NCBI RefSeq assembly: GCF_000160535.1
Contig: NZ_GG704780.1
Span: 198,878-262,877, forward strand
Source of the DNA: Hallella bergensis DSM 17361
GTDB taxonomy: Bacteria > Bacteroidota > Bacteroidia > Bacteroidales > Bacteroidaceae
Direction of reading: 5' to 3'
DNA: 64,000 bases
Under the pieces are notes generated by a model, which worked only from the letters and a program-made list of their open reading frames with translations, ran no database searches and was not told the DNA's origin. The position numbers and the translations under genes were made by a program. Positions 35,386 through 46,099 of this stretch are shown here, piece by piece; within the stretch, counting starts at the first letter, position 1, and each line of letters begins with the position of its first letter.

Positions 35386-35443
35386 GGTTGGGTATTGTTT
35401 ACGGGCAGGAGTATGGGGTGTGTATGCTCCTGCCCACATGAAT

Positions 35444-37468
35444 TTATTTCTTCAAAAAATCTTTTACTTGGTTGTACACATTCTCTCCGGTATATCCAAG
35501 TTTTTCGTCAAGCACCTTGTAAGGAGCCGAGAAACCAAAACTTGGCATGCCGAAAATCTTGCTGTTGGGGCCGATGCCCACCAAGCCCTCTAACGTGACG
35601 GGCAAGCCGGCCGTCATGCCGAACTTCTTAACGGCAAACGGCAGTACACTCTCCTGGTAGGCTTCGCTCTGTGAACGGAACAATCCCTCTGACGGGGCAC
35701 TGACAACGCGCACCTTGATGCCGTCCTTGCGCAAAGCCTCGGTGCCGGACTCCAGCGTGGACACCTCTGAACCGCTTGCCACGAGGATGACATCGGGATT
35801 TTCATCGGATCCAGCCACGATGTAGGCGCCCTTGGCGGCCTGCTCATAGTCGTTGCCTTCAGGAAGGTTGGCAATAGCCTGGCGTGAGAAGATCAGGGCT
35901 GTAGGAGTATCTGTGTTTTCCATGGCGAGCTTCCAGCAAACCGTTGTTTCCTCTGCGTCGGCAGGGCGGAACACGCGTACACTGTCTTGACCGGCATGGT
36001 TTTTCATCTTCTCCATCAGGCGGATTTGTGCCTCCTGCTCAACGGGTTCATGGGTCGGGCCATCCTCGCCTACACGGAACGCATCATGGGTCCAGATAAA
36101 CTTGACGGGAACCTGCATCAGGGCAGCCAGACGAACGGCAGGCTTCATATAGTCGGAGAACACGAAGAAGGTGCCGCAGGCAGCAATCACTCCACCATGG
36201 AGCATCATGCCGATACACATATCAGCCATGGTCAGCTCGCTCACGCCGGCTTGGAAGAATGCACCGCTGAAGTCTCCTCTTGTCAGGTTGTGGGTTTTCT
36301 TTAGGAATCCGTCGGTCTTGTCGGAGTTGGAAAGGTCGGCAGAGGCACAAATCATATTGGGTACCTGCTCAGCCAATACGCCGAGACAAGCAGCGCTTGC
36401 AGAACGTGTGGCATCGTTCGGCTTCTGTGTCACTTTGCTCCAGTCAATCTTGGGAGCCTTGCCCGAGAACCACTCGTCCATCAGTGCCGACTTTTCGGCA
36501 TTGTTCTTGCGCCATTCTGCCTCTTCAGCCTTGCGGGCGGCAACAATCTTTTTGAGTTCTTCACGACGGGCACAATAGAGATCCTCGACTTCGTCGAAAA
36601 TGACAAAGGCATCCTCATGATTGCCACCAAGACTTGTGACGGTCTTGATATAGGCGTCGCCACCAAGCGGTGCGCCATGAGTCTTGAGGTTGCCTTCGTA
36701 GCTTGCGCCGTCGGCCATCAGGGCACCCTTGGCCATTATCGTTTTGCCGATGATGAGGGTAGGACGCGATTCTTCCTTGAGTGCGGCATCCAGAGCCTTG
36801 CGGATTTCGGCTACGTCGTTGCCGTTGATTTCAATGACATGCCAGTTCCAAGCTTCGTATTTTGCCTTGGTGTTTTCGTTCATGACAACCTTGGTCTCTG
36901 TAGACAGCTGGATGTCGTTGGAGTCATAGAACATGATGAGGTTGTTCAAACCAAGGTTGCCGGCAATGCGGCCTACACCTTGGGAGATTTCCTCCTGAAC
37001 ACCACCGTCGCTGATATAGGCATAGATCTTATGCTGCATCATGGTCTTGCCCAAGCGTGCCTCTAAGAATTTCTCAGCAATCGCAGCACCGGCGGCCATG
37101 GCATGTCCCTGACCGAGAGGGCCTGACGAGTTTTCGATGCCATGCATAATGTCAAGCTCCGGGTGTCCGGGCGTGATAGAATCCCACTGGCGGAACTGCT
37201 TCAGGTCGTCCATGGAGAAGAAGCCGCGAAGCGTCAGACCGGCATAGAGCATGGGGCTCATGTGTCCCGGGTCGAGGAAGAAGCGGTCGCGGCCGGTCCA
37301 CTTGGGATCTTCGGGATCGTAGACAAGGTATTCAGAGAAGAGCACATTGATAAAGTCGGCTCCTCCCATTGCACCACCGGGGTGACCTGATTTAGCTTTT
37401 TCAACCATAGAAGCAGCCAGAATGCGAATGTTGTCGGCTGCACGGTTCATTATTTTAATATCGTTCAT
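35444..37468 (-). CDS. tkt: Transketolase
   Basis: Thiamine-pyrophosphate enzyme shuttling two-carbon units among pentose, triose and hexose phosphates. 674 residues from the ATG at 37468 (MNDIKIMNRAADNIRIL); 27 further upstream codons are rejected. Visible motifs: KSGHPGGAMGGADF and DPGHMSPMLYA at the N-terminus, the TPP-binding region with YISDGGVQEEISQG, and THDAFRVGEDGPTHEPVEQ in the pyrimidine domain. Its place between the arabinofuranosidase gene and rpiB in the ara operon means extra transketolase is made when arabinose is used. The same gene order is known from other Bacteroidales arabinose loci. Confidence 0.96.
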   Translation of the reverse strand: MNDIKIMNRAADNIRILAASMVEKAKSGHPGGAMGGADFINVLFSEYLVYDPEDPKWTGRDRFFLDPGHMSPMLYAGLTLRGFFSMDDLKQFRQWDSITPGHPELDIMHGIENSSGPLGQGHAMAAGAAIAEKFLEARLGKTMMQHKIYAYISDGGVQEEISQGVGRIAGNLGLNNLIMFYDSNDIQLSTETKVVMNENTKAKYEAWNWHVIEINGNDVAEIRKALDAALKEESRPTLIIGKTIMAKGALMADGASYEGNLKTHGAPLGGDAYIKTVTSLGGNHEDAFVIFDEVEDLYCARREELKKIVAARKAEEAEWRKNNAEKSALMDEWFSGKAPKIDWSKVTQKPNDATRSASAACLGVLAEQVPNMICASADLSNSDKTDGFLKKTHNLTRGDFSGAFFQAGVSELTMADMCIGMMLHGGVIAACGTFFVFSDYMKPAVRLAALMQVPVKFIWTHDAFRVGEDGPTHEPVEQEAQIRLMEKMKNHAGQDSVRVFRPADAEETTVCWKLAMENTDTPTALIFSRQAIANLPEGNDYEQAAKGAYIVAGSDENPDVILVASGSEVSTLESGTEALRKDGIKVRVVSAPSEGLFRSQSEAYQESVLPFAVKKFGMTAGLPVTLEGLVGIGPNSKIFGMPSFGFSAPYKVLDEKLGYTGENVYNQVKDFLKK

Positions 37469-37570
37469 TTTTATACTGTTAATTGGTTTTTGATTATGTG
37501 ATATGTCAAGGTTCAGAAGTCTGACTTCTCCGGCGAGTTTGTCTCGCATTTTGCGTGTGAAGCAGGGCGA

Positions 37571-39148
37571 CTACCTGATGTTTAGGGTGACGATAGACAT
37601 GGCCGGAAGTTTGACGGTTACCTTGTTCTTTTTCACCTTGGCGCCCTTGAAATCGGCCAGTTGTATTTTGTTCGGATTGTCGAAGTCGTTGTAATCGTCA
37701 ACCTTCTTGCTTGTCAATATGTTGCCAACGGCAGTTTTTGCTTGAGCGCCATCAAGGTTCAGCACCACTTCCTGGGTTTTGTCTAAACTGGTGTTTGCCA
37801 AGGACACGAAGACAGAGCCGTCGGCTTTCTTCGCTGCCGAAATAGATACCATGGGTATCTTGCCGTCAGTCATGTTGTGCATGTGTCCACCCTCTACGCT
37901 CATCGAGTCCACCTTGACATCCATTGGCAAATGGGTGGCTTCCTGGAAGTCCTGATACATTTTGAAAACATAGTAGGTGGGGGTGAGTACCATGTGGCCC
38001 TGTCCCTTGGTATCGGTTAGAATCATGCTTTGCAGAACGTTGGCGATCTGTGCGATGTTGGCCATCTTGATGCGGTCAGCGTGTCTTTGGAAAACGTTGA
38101 GTGAGAGTGCAGCCACCATAGCATCGCGCATGGTATTCTGCTGGTAGAGATGCCCGCGGATGGTTCCCGGTTCCTCGTCCCACCATGTTCCCCATTCGTC
38201 AACAAGCAGACCAATACGTTTGTCCGGGTCTTTCTTGTCCATGATGTCGCTGTGTTTCTTGATGACATCCTCTATTTGGAGACATTTTCCGATGGTCCAA
38301 TAGTATTCCTTTTCATTGAAATTGGTGGCAGAGCCTTTGCTGCTACTCCAGCTTTTCACGGTGTAATAGTGGAGGGAAAGTCCGTTCATGTGGTGTCCCA
38401 CGTTGTCCATCAGGACCTGTGTCCAGTTGTAGTCGTAGTCGCTTGCGCCCGACGCAATCTTGTAGAGGTGGTTGCCGTCGTAATTCCGGCAATACACAGC
38501 GTAGCGGCGGAAGAGGTCGGCATAGTATTCGGGGCGCATGTTGCCACCGCATCCCCAACTCTCGTTGCCCACACCGAGGTATTTCACTTTCCATGCTTTC
38601 TCGCGTCCATTCTGCCGACGCAGCTTGGCCATGGGCGTTTCACCGTCGCTGGTCATGTATTCCACCCATTTGGCCAATTCCTCAACCGAACCGCTGCCAA
38701 TATTTCCGCTGATATAGGGCTGCGTGCCAAGAAGTTCGCAAAGGTTTAGGAATTCATGTGTGCCAAAGGAATTGTCCTCAATGGTGCCTCCCCAGTTGTT
38801 GTTTTGCATTTTGGGTCGCTTCTCGGCAGGGCCGATACCGTCCATCCAGTGATATTCGTCGGCAAAGCAGCCACCGGGCCAGCGCAGCACGGGTATCTTC
38901 AGGGCTTTGAGCGCCTGAAGAACATCATTGCGATAGCCTTGGGTGTTGGGGATGTTGGACTGTGGACCAACCCACAGTCCACCGTATATACACGTACCGA
39001 GGTGTTCGGCAAACTGACCGTAGATTTCCTTGTTGATCTTGTTCTTTCCTTCGTTGACATGAATCGTGGCAGTAGCGTCTTGGGCATTCGCCGGCAGAAA
39101 GGCTGCTGCGGACAAGATGAACGTTGTGATAAGATTCTTCATTTGCAT
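37571..39148 (-). CDS. Secreted alpha-L-arabinofuranosidase, family GH51
   Basis: 525 residues with a signal peptide ending at PANA-QD, so the enzyme acts outside the cytoplasm, probably in the periplasm. The GH51 catalytic pair is seen: acid/base glutamate 196 in GVGNESWG and nucleophile glutamate 318 in [24 protein letters not shown] is the conserved substrate-binding block. A C-terminal beta domain completes the family length. It releases terminal arabinose from arabinan or arabinoxylan oligosaccharides, supplying the operon's sugar. It lies directly downstream of araB (gap 5 nt) and about 100 nt upstream of tkt. Confidence 0.95.
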   Translation of the reverse strand: MQMKNLITTFILSAAAFLPANAQDATATIHVNEGKNKINKEIYGQFAEHLGTCIYGGLWVGPQSNIPNTQGYRNDVLQALKALKIPVLRWPGGCFADEYHWMDGIGPAEKRPKMQNNNWGGTIEDNSFGTHEFLNLCELLGTQPYISGNIGSGSVEELAKWVEYMTSDGETPMAKLRRQNGREKAWKVKYLGVGNESWGCGGNMRPEYYADLFRRYAVYCRNYDGNHLYKIASGASDYDYNWTQVLMDNVGHHMNGLSLHYYTVKSWSSSKGSATNFNEKEYYWTIGKCLQIEDVIKKHSDIMDKKDPDKRIGLLVDEWGTWWDEEPGTIRGHLYQQNTMRDAMVAALSLNVFQRHADRIKMANIAQIANVLQSMILTDTKGQGHMVLTPTYYVFKMYQDFQEATHLPMDVKVDSMSVEGGHMHNMTDGKIPMVSISAAKKADGSVFVSLANTSLDKTQEVVLNLDGAQAKTAVGNILTSKKVDDYNDFDNPNKIQLADFKGAKVKKNKVTVKLPAMSIVTLNIR

Positions 39149-39153
39149 AAATA

Positions 39154-40752
39154 TTAATTGGCATTCTTAAACCGAACGGCTGCCTTTTCGATGGCAAGGC
39201 CTTTCGTGTAACTTTCGATATATTTGTTGAACCCTGCAACATCTTCGGCGGTGGGTTTAACTTCCACCCCCGTGTTACCCTCAAAGACATGATGGTCGAG
39301 GAAGTCGGGCAGGGATTGTCCGTCGTCCTTGTTGACCAAGTAGGAGGCGAGCAGGGCTATTCCCCATGCACCGCCCTCGCCGGCAGTCTCCATGACCGAA
39401 ATGGGAGAGTTGAGGGCTGCGGCCAGGAAACGTTGACCTACTCCTGCAGTCTTGAAGTAGCCGCCGTGGCCGGTGATGCGGTCGACATTGACTTTCTCTT
39501 CCTTGAACAACACGTCGTTGCCGATCTTCAGTACGGCGATGGCAGCATAGAGTTGGCTGCGCATGAAGTTTGCCAAGTTAAATTTGTCGTTGGCAGCGCG
39601 GATAAAGAGCGGGCGTCCCTCGTCCATATCTGTAACAGGTTCTCCCGATACATAGTTGTAGGACAGCAAGCCTCCACAGTCGGCATCCCCGTTCAGGGCT
39701 GCTTCGAAGAGGTTGGTGTATAACTTGTTGAGGTCGACCTTGCAGCCCATCAGTTCCTGAAACTGCTTGAATAGATTTACCCAGTCGTTGATTTCCGATG
39801 TGCAATTGTTGCAGTGTACCATGGCCACGGCACTGCCGTCGGGCGTAGTGACGACATCAATAACACGATAAGGTCGGGACAGGTTTTTCTCCAGTACAAT
39901 CATGGAGAATGAAGATGTTCCGGCAGAGACGTTGCCGGTGCGCTGTTTCACAGCATTGGTAGCGGTCATGCCTGTACCGGCATCGCCCTCGGGTGGACAG
40001 ACGGGTGTGCCGGCCTTGAGATGTCCGGAAACATCAAGACGTTTGGCTCCGTCCTCGGTTAATGTTCCGGCATTTTCACCGGCAACCAAAACCTTGGGAA
40101 GAATGTCGTTCAACTTCCACCCGTATCCCTTGGGTTCAACGAGGTTATCGAACTTTTCGACCATGGTTGCATCATAGTTTTTGGTCTCGGGGTCGATTGG
40201 AATCATACCCGAAGCATCGCCAATGCCCAGTACCTTCTCTCCTGTGAGCTGCCAGTGAATATAACCGGCAAGCGTGGTGAGGTAATCGATGTCTTTGACA
40301 TGATTCTCGCCATTCAGAATAGCCTGATATAAATGTGATATGCTCCAACGCAACGGAATGTTGAACGCGAAGAGTTCGGAGAGTTCTTCGGCGGCCTTGC
40401 CGGTGTTGGTGTTGCGCCAAGTGCGGAAGGGGACGAGAATTTCCTGCTTCTTGTTGAAAGCCATGTAGCCGTGCATCATGGCACTGACCCCGATGGCAGC
40501 AAGGTTTTCGAGTTCGGTGTTGTATTGTTTTCTGACATCTGCACGAAGGGCAGCATAGCAATCTTGAAGTCCTGCCCAGATCGCCTCGATGCTATAGGTC
40601 CAAAGTCCGTCCACCAATTGGTTTTCCCAAGTATGGTTTCCTTGTGCAATGGGTTTGTTTTCCTGGTCGATCAGGACAGCCTTGATACGGGTGGAGCCAA
40701 ACTCAATGCCCAGCACAGCTCTGCCAGTCTCGATGGTTGTTTTTGCATCCAT
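39154..40752 (-). CDS. araB: Ribulokinase (FGGY-family), Bacteroidales AraB type
   Basis: Phosphorylates L-ribulose to L-ribulose-5-phosphate with ATP. 532 residues from the ATG at 40752 ([26 protein letters not shown]); 19 upstream codons are not part of the fold. FGGY motifs: [11 protein letters not shown] for phosphate binding, MMHGYM, the [11 protein letters not shown] region with [12 protein letters not shown], and the second signature [10 protein letters not shown]...[25 protein letters not shown]. The call as ribulokinase rather than xylulokinase rests on placement between araA and the arabinofuranosidase gene. Confidence 0.93.
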   Translation of the reverse strand: MDAKTTIETGRAVLGIEFGSTRIKAVLIDQENKPIAQGNHTWENQLVDGLWTYSIEAIWAGLQDCYAALRADVRKQYNTELENLAAIGVSAMMHGYMAFNKKQEILVPFRTWRNTNTGKAAEELSELFAFNIPLRWSISHLYQAILNGENHVKDIDYLTTLAGYIHWQLTGEKVLGIGDASGMIPIDPETKNYDATMVEKFDNLVEPKGYGWKLNDILPKVLVAGENAGTLTEDGAKRLDVSGHLKAGTPVCPPEGDAGTGMTATNAVKQRTGNVSAGTSSFSMIVLEKNLSRPYRVIDVVTTPDGSAVAMVHCNNCTSEINDWVNLFKQFQELMGCKVDLNKLYTNLFEAALNGDADCGGLLSYNYVSGEPVTDMDEGRPLFIRAANDKFNLANFMRSQLYAAIAVLKIGNDVLFKEEKVNVDRITGHGGYFKTAGVGQRFLAAALNSPISVMETAGEGGAWGIALLASYLVNKDDGQSLPDFLDHHVFEGNTGVEVKPTAEDVAGFNKYIESYTKGLAIEKAAVRFKNAN

Positions 40753-40833
40753 AGTCTTATCCTTAATTATTTTAGGTAGTGTGAAAAAACAGGGGTGGGA
40801 GAAAGCCAACGGCTTTCCCCCGCACCTATGATG

Positions 40834-42378
40834 TTATCTTAAAGACTTGTTGAGCATGTAGTATATCTCGTTCCAACGAAGCTCCTTGCGGAACTGCTCA
40901 TAGTCGGTATCCTTGTTGATGATGCAGGCCTCAATGTCAGCAATCTCTGCAAAATCACGCCAATACTCGCTGGTCAGCGACATGCTGAGACAGGAGTGGT
41001 GGGTGCCGCCGGCATTCATCCAGCATCCCACGCCAACCTCGAAAGTGGGCTCGGGAATCCACAGGGCAGAGGCAACGGGAAGCTTGGGCAGAGGCTTGCT
41101 CTTGATTAAGTTGACATCGTTGGTTATCAGTCGGAAACGGTTTCCAAGATCGACAATGGTTGCAGCGATGCCATGTCCCTGCTTAGCGGTAAACACCAAG
41201 CGTGCGGTTGGGGTCTTCCGAATGCCAATGCCGAGGAAGTGCACCTCCAGACGCGGTTTCTCTTCTGCGATGTCGGGGTTGATTTCCAGCATGTGTGACT
41301 CCATGATGGAAGTGTTGTCGCCATCAAAGTTTAGCGTATAGTCCTCAACGAACGAGGTTCCACCTTCAAGACCCTGACTCATGAACCAGGTTGTGCGGAG
41401 CAAGGCTGCGTCTTTCCAGTCGCCTTCGGCACCAAAGCCGTAGCCCTCGCTCATGAGACGCTGTGAGGCAAGTCCGGGTATCTGGTCAAAACCATGGCCG
41501 GTTTCTTCTACATTCTCGTCGCCGAGGTCGTCAAAGTTCGTCGTGAAGCCTTTGGCACCATAATGTTTCAGTACGGCACGAAGAGTGAGTTCGGTCTTGG
41601 CTGCATTCCAAATTTTTCTGTAGCCTTCTGAATTTTCATCCTTCAAGTCGTCGGTAACGCTGTATTCCTTGAAATAGACATCCTTGACGAGGGCGGTAAC
41701 ATCCTCATCCTTGACCTTGTTGAAGAAAGTGAGGACGGTGGAGAACTGCACATAGTCTACATGGTATCCAAGAACCTGCTCGAAGGCAACCTTGTCGCCA
41801 TCTGTAACGGCTACGTTGTTCATTTGGTCACCGAAACGAATGATGAGACAGTCTTGTGCATCGGCAACACCGGCACAAACGCGAGACCAGACGGCAATGC
41901 GCTCCAAGGTCTTCTTGTCTTTCCAATAGCCGATAACCGTCTTGCGGGGTTTGCGCAGACGGGTGAGGATATGGGCATATTCGCGGTCGCCATGTGCACT
42001 TTGATTCAAGTTCATGAAGTCCATGTCGATGGTTTCGAACGGAATCTTTTCATTATACTGTGTATGGAAGTGGAGTAATGGCTTGCGGAGTATTTGCATT
42101 CCCTTGATCCACATCTTTGCCGGCGAGAATGTATGCATCCAGCAGATGACGCCAACACATTTCTTGTCATTATTGGCGCGAGACATGATGTCGGCTACTT
42201 CCACAGAACTGTTGGCCGTTCCTGCATATACCACTTTGATGGGGAGAGACCCTGAGTTGTTCATACCCTCCACCATTTCCTTTGAATGTCCGTTTACCTG
42301 CACAACTGCATCACCTCCGTAAAGGAGCTGTGCACCTGTTACAAACCAAATTTCATAATCTTTGAATGCTTCAATCAT
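40834..42378 (-). CDS. araA: L-arabinose isomerase
   Basis: Converts L-arabinose to L-ribulose, the first cytosolic step of arabinose catabolism. 514 residues, full length, starting MIEAFKDYEIWFVTGAQLLY. Family blocks include CVGVICWMHTFSPAKMWI, the FHTQYNEKIP segment, NQSAHGDREY and the metal/catalytic region around ESHMLEINPDIAE, with GGTHHSCLS near the end. The araB ATG lies 81 nt after its stop, and araD precedes it by about 110 nt. The whole set is co-directional. It should require Mn2+ or a similar divalent ion, as known for the family. Confidence 0.97.
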   Translation of the reverse strand: MIEAFKDYEIWFVTGAQLLYGGDAVVQVNGHSKEMVEGMNNSGSLPIKVVYAGTANSSVEVADIMSRANNDKKCVGVICWMHTFSPAKMWIKGMQILRKPLLHFHTQYNEKIPFETIDMDFMNLNQSAHGDREYAHILTRLRKPRKTVIGYWKDKKTLERIAVWSRVCAGVADAQDCLIIRFGDQMNNVAVTDGDKVAFEQVLGYHVDYVQFSTVLTFFNKVKDEDVTALVKDVYFKEYSVTDDLKDENSEGYRKIWNAAKTELTLRAVLKHYGAKGFTTNFDDLGDENVEETGHGFDQIPGLASQRLMSEGYGFGAEGDWKDAALLRTTWFMSQGLEGGTSFVEDYTLNFDGDNTSIMESHMLEINPDIAEEKPRLEVHFLGIGIRKTPTARLVFTAKQGHGIAATIVDLGNRFRLITNDVNLIKSKPLPKLPVASALWIPEPTFEVGVGCWMNAGGTHHSCLSMSLTSEYWRDFAEIADIEACIINKDTDYEQFRKELRWNEIYYMLNKSLR

Positions 42379-42487
42379 AGTTAAATAAGTTTATTGTCCC
42401 ATCGTGGCTCTCTGTTGTGAGCAGCCTTAGGGGTAGATTGGTTAATGTTTAAATGTCTGTTTCGAAAATCTCCTTGCAGGGAGAGAT

Positions 42488-43189
42488 TCATGCTTTTTTC
42501 TTTTGGCCATAGTAAGCGTTCGGGCCATGTTTGCGTGAGAAATGTTTTTCTATGAGCAAGGGATTCATCGTTGTCCGGGGATTCACGGAGAAGGATATGA
42601 ATGCCATCTTGGCCACCTGTTCGGCAACAACGGCATGATATACAGCCTCATTGGCATCCTTGCCCCATGTGAATGGGCCGTGGTTTTTAACCAACACGCC
42701 CGGAGTGTGCACAGGGTTGAGTCCGTCTTTCTTGAACTTGTCCACAATGACGATGCCGGTATTGAGTTCGTATTCACCCATTTGCTCCTTGGTCATGGCA
42801 TCCGTGCATGGAATGGAATCGTGGAAATAGTCGGCATGTGTAGTACCGATATTGGGGATGTCGATTCCTGCCTGAGCCCATGCCGTTGCGTAGGTGGAGT
42901 GTGTGTGTACCACACCGCCTATTTCCGGGAAATTTCGGTAGAGTACCAAGTGGGTGGGGGTGTCCGACGAGGGATTCAGGTCGCCTTCCACAACCTTTCC
43001 TGTCTCCAAGTCGACCACTACCATGTCGCTGGCTTTCATGGTGTCGTAATCAACACCCGAAGGCTTGATGACAACAAGTCCCTTTTCTCGGTTAATAGCT
43101 GATACGTTTCCCCAAGTAAAGAGAACGAGATGATGCTTCACCAAGTCGAGGTTGGCATGGAATACTGTTTCTTTTAATTCTTCTAACAT
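42488..43189 (-). CDS. araD: L-ribulose-5-phosphate 4-epimerase
   Basis: Class II aldolase-fold enzyme converting L-ribulose-5-phosphate to D-xylulose-5-phosphate, the last specific step of the arabinose route. 233 residues from the ATG at 43189 ([16 protein letters not shown]). Motifs: [11 protein letters not shown] and IKPSGVDYD for phosphate binding, [18 protein letters not shown] with two zinc-ligand histidines, and CKNHGPF-type [12 protein letters not shown] carrying a third. It lies downstream of the Nudix regulator gene by about 120 nt. Confidence 0.96.
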   Translation of the reverse strand: MLEELKETVFHANLDLVKHHLVLFTWGNVSAINREKGLVVIKPSGVDYDTMKASDMVVVDLETGKVVEGDLNPSSDTPTHLVLYRNFPEIGGVVHTHSTYATAWAQAGIDIPNIGTTHADYFHDSIPCTDAMTKEQMGEYELNTGIVIVDKFKKDGLNPVHTPGVLVKNHGPFTWGKDANEAVYHAVVAEQVAKMAFISFSVNPRTTMNPLLIEKHFSRKHGPNAYYGQKKKA

Positions 43190-43309
43190 AGTTATGATGC
43201 CTTTTTTAGTCTGTCCGTTAATCTTCATATGGACTTCTCGATGACGACAACCTAAAAAGGACTTTTTAATGGGTTATATAAACATGGTTCAAAGCACACC
43301 GGCTTGGAA

Positions 43310-43987
43310 TTACAGCCTGAAGGAGGGATCCTCTTCGTAGGCTTTCCGGTTGAATCTGTATAGAGCTGCACCACGCTTAGAGGTGAGTTTATCGATATAC
43401 TCTGTTTTCTCAATATATTCAATTTGCTTGATGCGCTTGCGGAAGTTGCGCTTGTCTATTTCTTCGTTAATGATAGCTTCGTACACATGTTGAAGTTGAG
43501 TCAGCGTGAACAACTCGGGCAAGAGGTTGAAGCTTAGGGGCTCTGTCTTGAGTCGCCGACGAAGCAAAGTAATGGCATCGGTCACCATTTTGTTGTGGTC
43601 GGAGTAGAGCTTGGGCAAATTTTCAAGAGCAACCCATTCCAAATGATGCTTTTGACGCAAGGCATCGTCGTAGTCTTTTACGTTGATAAGCGCACAGTAG
43701 GCTATGGAGATCACGCGTTCACCGGGGTCGCGGTCTATTTCGCCGAAAGCACCTACTTGCTTCATGTACAAATTATCCAACCCGGTTAGATTTTTGAGTA
43801 CACGGTTGGCAGCATTGTGCAGACTTTCGTCAGAACCTACAAAGCCGCCGTACAATGACCACTCACCACGACCAGGATCCATCTCTCGTCTTCCGATCAA
43901 AACTTTTAAACAATTCTCCTCAAAGCCGAAAACTATGCAGTCTACTGAAACCCAAACCTTGGAGTGTTCACCATAATATCCAGTCAT
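43310..43987 (-). CDS. araR: Nudix-related transcriptional regulator of arabinose use (AraR type)
   Basis: 225 residues: a Nudix fold (about 1-150) and a C-terminal winged helix (about 155-225, LFTLTQLQHVYEAIINEEIDKRNFRKRI). The Nudix box region reads GGFVGSDESLHNAANRVLKN and lacks the REUXEE glutamates needed for hydrolysis, so it should sense a ligand rather than cut one. Proteins of this architecture encoded inside arabinose operons of Bacteroides are known L-arabinose-responsive repressors (BT0354-type AraR). Being part of the operon it would autoregulate. A candidate operator is the 47309-47328 palindrome. Confidence 0.93.
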   Translation of the reverse strand: MTGYYGEHSKVWVSVDCIVFGFEENCLKVLIGRREMDPGRGEWSLYGGFVGSDESLHNAANRVLKNLTGLDNLYMKQVGAFGEIDRDPGERVISIAYCALINVKDYDDALRQKHHLEWVALENLPKLYSDHNKMVTDAITLLRRRLKTEPLSFNLLPELFTLTQLQHVYEAIINEEIDKRNFRKRIKQIEYIEKTEYIDKLTSKRGAALYRFNRKAYEEDPSFRL

Positions 43988-44091
43988 ATTCTATTTAAAT
44001 GTTTTAGTGTAAGAACATGGGGAGTGCCACATTTGTGGTCGTTGTGGCGTCTCCCGATGTATAGTTAATTCAATTTCACAGGTTGTTATGT

Positions 44092-46053
44092 TTACCACAG
44101 AATAACATAAAGCAGCATGGTGATCACAGCAATTCCAATCGTGCCATATGTGTAACCCTTAGTTGTGGAGAAAAGGTTGAGATTGATAGGCAGTGCCTTG
44201 GGATCCTTCACTTTGTCCTTGGAGTTGCTGTAAAGCCAGATACCACAGTGGCCGACAAGTACTCCAAAGAAGAAGAAGGCCTGGAAGCCGATATCATTGA
44301 GATAGGCAATCAAGTTGCTGTCCGGATTAGCCGCTGGGTTCATCATGCCAAGAATGGTAACAATTGCAGCTGCAATAATCATCACTATACCCGAGATACC
44401 CAGGATTTTGCCCCAACGCAACATCATGGCACGGTCTTCCTGTGAAGGAAGTTCTGCACTTTCCGTCTTCTTGCTGAAGTAAGAAACAATGATGAAGAAA
44501 GTAACCAGAATGATGAATATATATCCGGCACGGAACTGGAAGGCTACATCCGGCATGGTGACTTTGAATAGTACGCCCATTGGGATGGTGAGTATAGCTG
44601 TCCATACTGCTGCCGTGGAAGATGCTCTTTTCCAAAGCAATCCGAGTCCAAATACGGTGATGATACCCGGATAGATAAATCCACTATATTCCTGAATGTA
44701 TTGGAAGGCTTGGTCGAGTCCGCCCAACAACGGTTCAACAGCAATCAGTGCGATAACCAAAGCCGATACAGACACCATACGACCAACATTAACCAATGCC
44801 TTGTCCTTGGCATTCTTGTTAATATATTTCTTGTAGATGTCCATCGTGAACAGTGTGGAGGTGGAATTGAACATCGAAGCCAGAGAGGATATAATTGCTG
44901 CGGCAAGTGCGGCAAAGCTCAACCCCTTGATACCGGTAGGAGTGAAGTTGCGAATCAGCCAAGGGTAGGCATCGTCTGCAACGTTTATTTTTCCGGCCAA
45001 GTTCATATTCTCAAATGCTTGAGGATCTTGAGAGATGTAATAGGCACATATACCGGGAAGAACCACGATGAAAGGGATGAGGATTTTCAGGAAGCCCGCA
45101 AAAACGAGACCTTTCTGTGCCTCGTCCACGCTCTTGGCAGCAAGTCCCTTCTGGATAATATATTGGTTGAATCCCCAGTAGCCCAAGTTGGTGAGCCAAA
45201 CACCACCGACGACAGCAGCGATACCTGGAACATTGGCAAAGGCACTGGCATTATGACTCTCTTGAATCACCAAGTGGAAATGTACGTCCTGTGCATGTGT
45301 TCCCGTTGTCAAGTCAGTATAGACTTTGCCCAAAGCTCCGAGTGCGTCTGTTCCGAATACGCCTCCCATCTCAGAGAGGGCTACGTATGCTGTAATTAAA
45401 CCACCTCCAATGAGGAATGTGACTTGCATGACATCGGTCCAGGCCACGGAAGCCAAACCACCATAAATGGAATAAATTCCTGCAACGACAAACAAGAAGA
45501 GAATAATAATCATTCTTATCGAGATGGTCATGGGGCCAACAGAGACGGCAAGACCTTGGAGTCCAAGAATTTGTTCAATGGCCAAGGCACCGAGCCATGC
45601 CACAGAAGTGAGGTTGACAAAGACATAGAGGAACAGCCATAGAATAGAGAAGGCCAAGCCCACACCATCATTATATCGTTCGCGAAGGAACTGTGGAATG
45701 GTGAAGATCTTCCGATTGAGCATCACAGGCAGGAGGAATTTTCCGATTACAACCAATGTAATGGCTGCCATCACTTCATAGGCTGCAATGGCGATGCCGT
45801 CGCGGAATCCGGTTCCGGACATTCCGATAAACTGTTCTGCCGAGATGTTGGCTGCAATGAGCGAAGCGCCCACGGCCCACCATGTCAATGTGTTGCCGGC
45901 AAGGAAATAGTCGTTTGCTGTTTTCTCCTTACCATCTTTATTGCGACTCAGGAACAGTCCCAAGCTTACAAGCAGAATAAGATAGGCTATTAGGATTACA
46001 AAGTCGATTGTTTTAAAGCCTGATGAGGCTAAAGCCTCAGAAATACTGTTCAT
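44092..46053 (-). CDS. Sodium/solute symporter (SSS family), probable arabinose transporter
   Basis: 653-residue integral membrane protein with about 14-15 hydrophobic segments. SSS-family features: FLAGNTLTWWAVGASLIAANISAEQFIGMSG-type start (TM1-2), AGIYSIYGGLASVAWTDVMQ, and LAAAIISSLASMFNSTSTLFTMDIYKK, the sodium-site region. An additional C-terminal extension with two more membrane spans makes it longer than the classic ~550 residues. Placed between galM and araR in the arabinose operon, it is most simply the Na+-coupled L-arabinose importer. The substrate is inferred from context. Confidence 0.9.
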   Translation of the reverse strand: MNSISEALASSGFKTIDFVILIAYLILLVSLGLFLSRNKDGKEKTANDYFLAGNTLTWWAVGASLIAANISAEQFIGMSGTGFRDGIAIAAYEVMAAITLVVIGKFLLPVMLNRKIFTIPQFLRERYNDGVGLAFSILWLFLYVFVNLTSVAWLGALAIEQILGLQGLAVSVGPMTISIRMIIILFLFVVAGIYSIYGGLASVAWTDVMQVTFLIGGGLITAYVALSEMGGVFGTDALGALGKVYTDLTTGTHAQDVHFHLVIQESHNASAFANVPGIAAVVGGVWLTNLGYWGFNQYIIQKGLAAKSVDEAQKGLVFAGFLKILIPFIVVLPGICAYYISQDPQAFENMNLAGKINVADDAYPWLIRNFTPTGIKGLSFAALAAAIISSLASMFNSTSTLFTMDIYKKYINKNAKDKALVNVGRMVSVSALVIALIAVEPLLGGLDQAFQYIQEYSGFIYPGIITVFGLGLLWKRASSTAAVWTAILTIPMGVLFKVTMPDVAFQFRAGYIFIILVTFFIIVSYFSKKTESAELPSQEDRAMMLRWGKILGISGIVMIIAAAIVTILGMMNPAANPDSNLIAYLNDIGFQAFFFFGVLVGHCGIWLYSNSKDKVKDPKALPINLNLFSTTKGYTYGTIGIAVITMLLYVILW

Positions 46054-46099
46054 TGCTAAATATAATTTATTGTAGTTGATTGAGTTGTTTCTGATAACT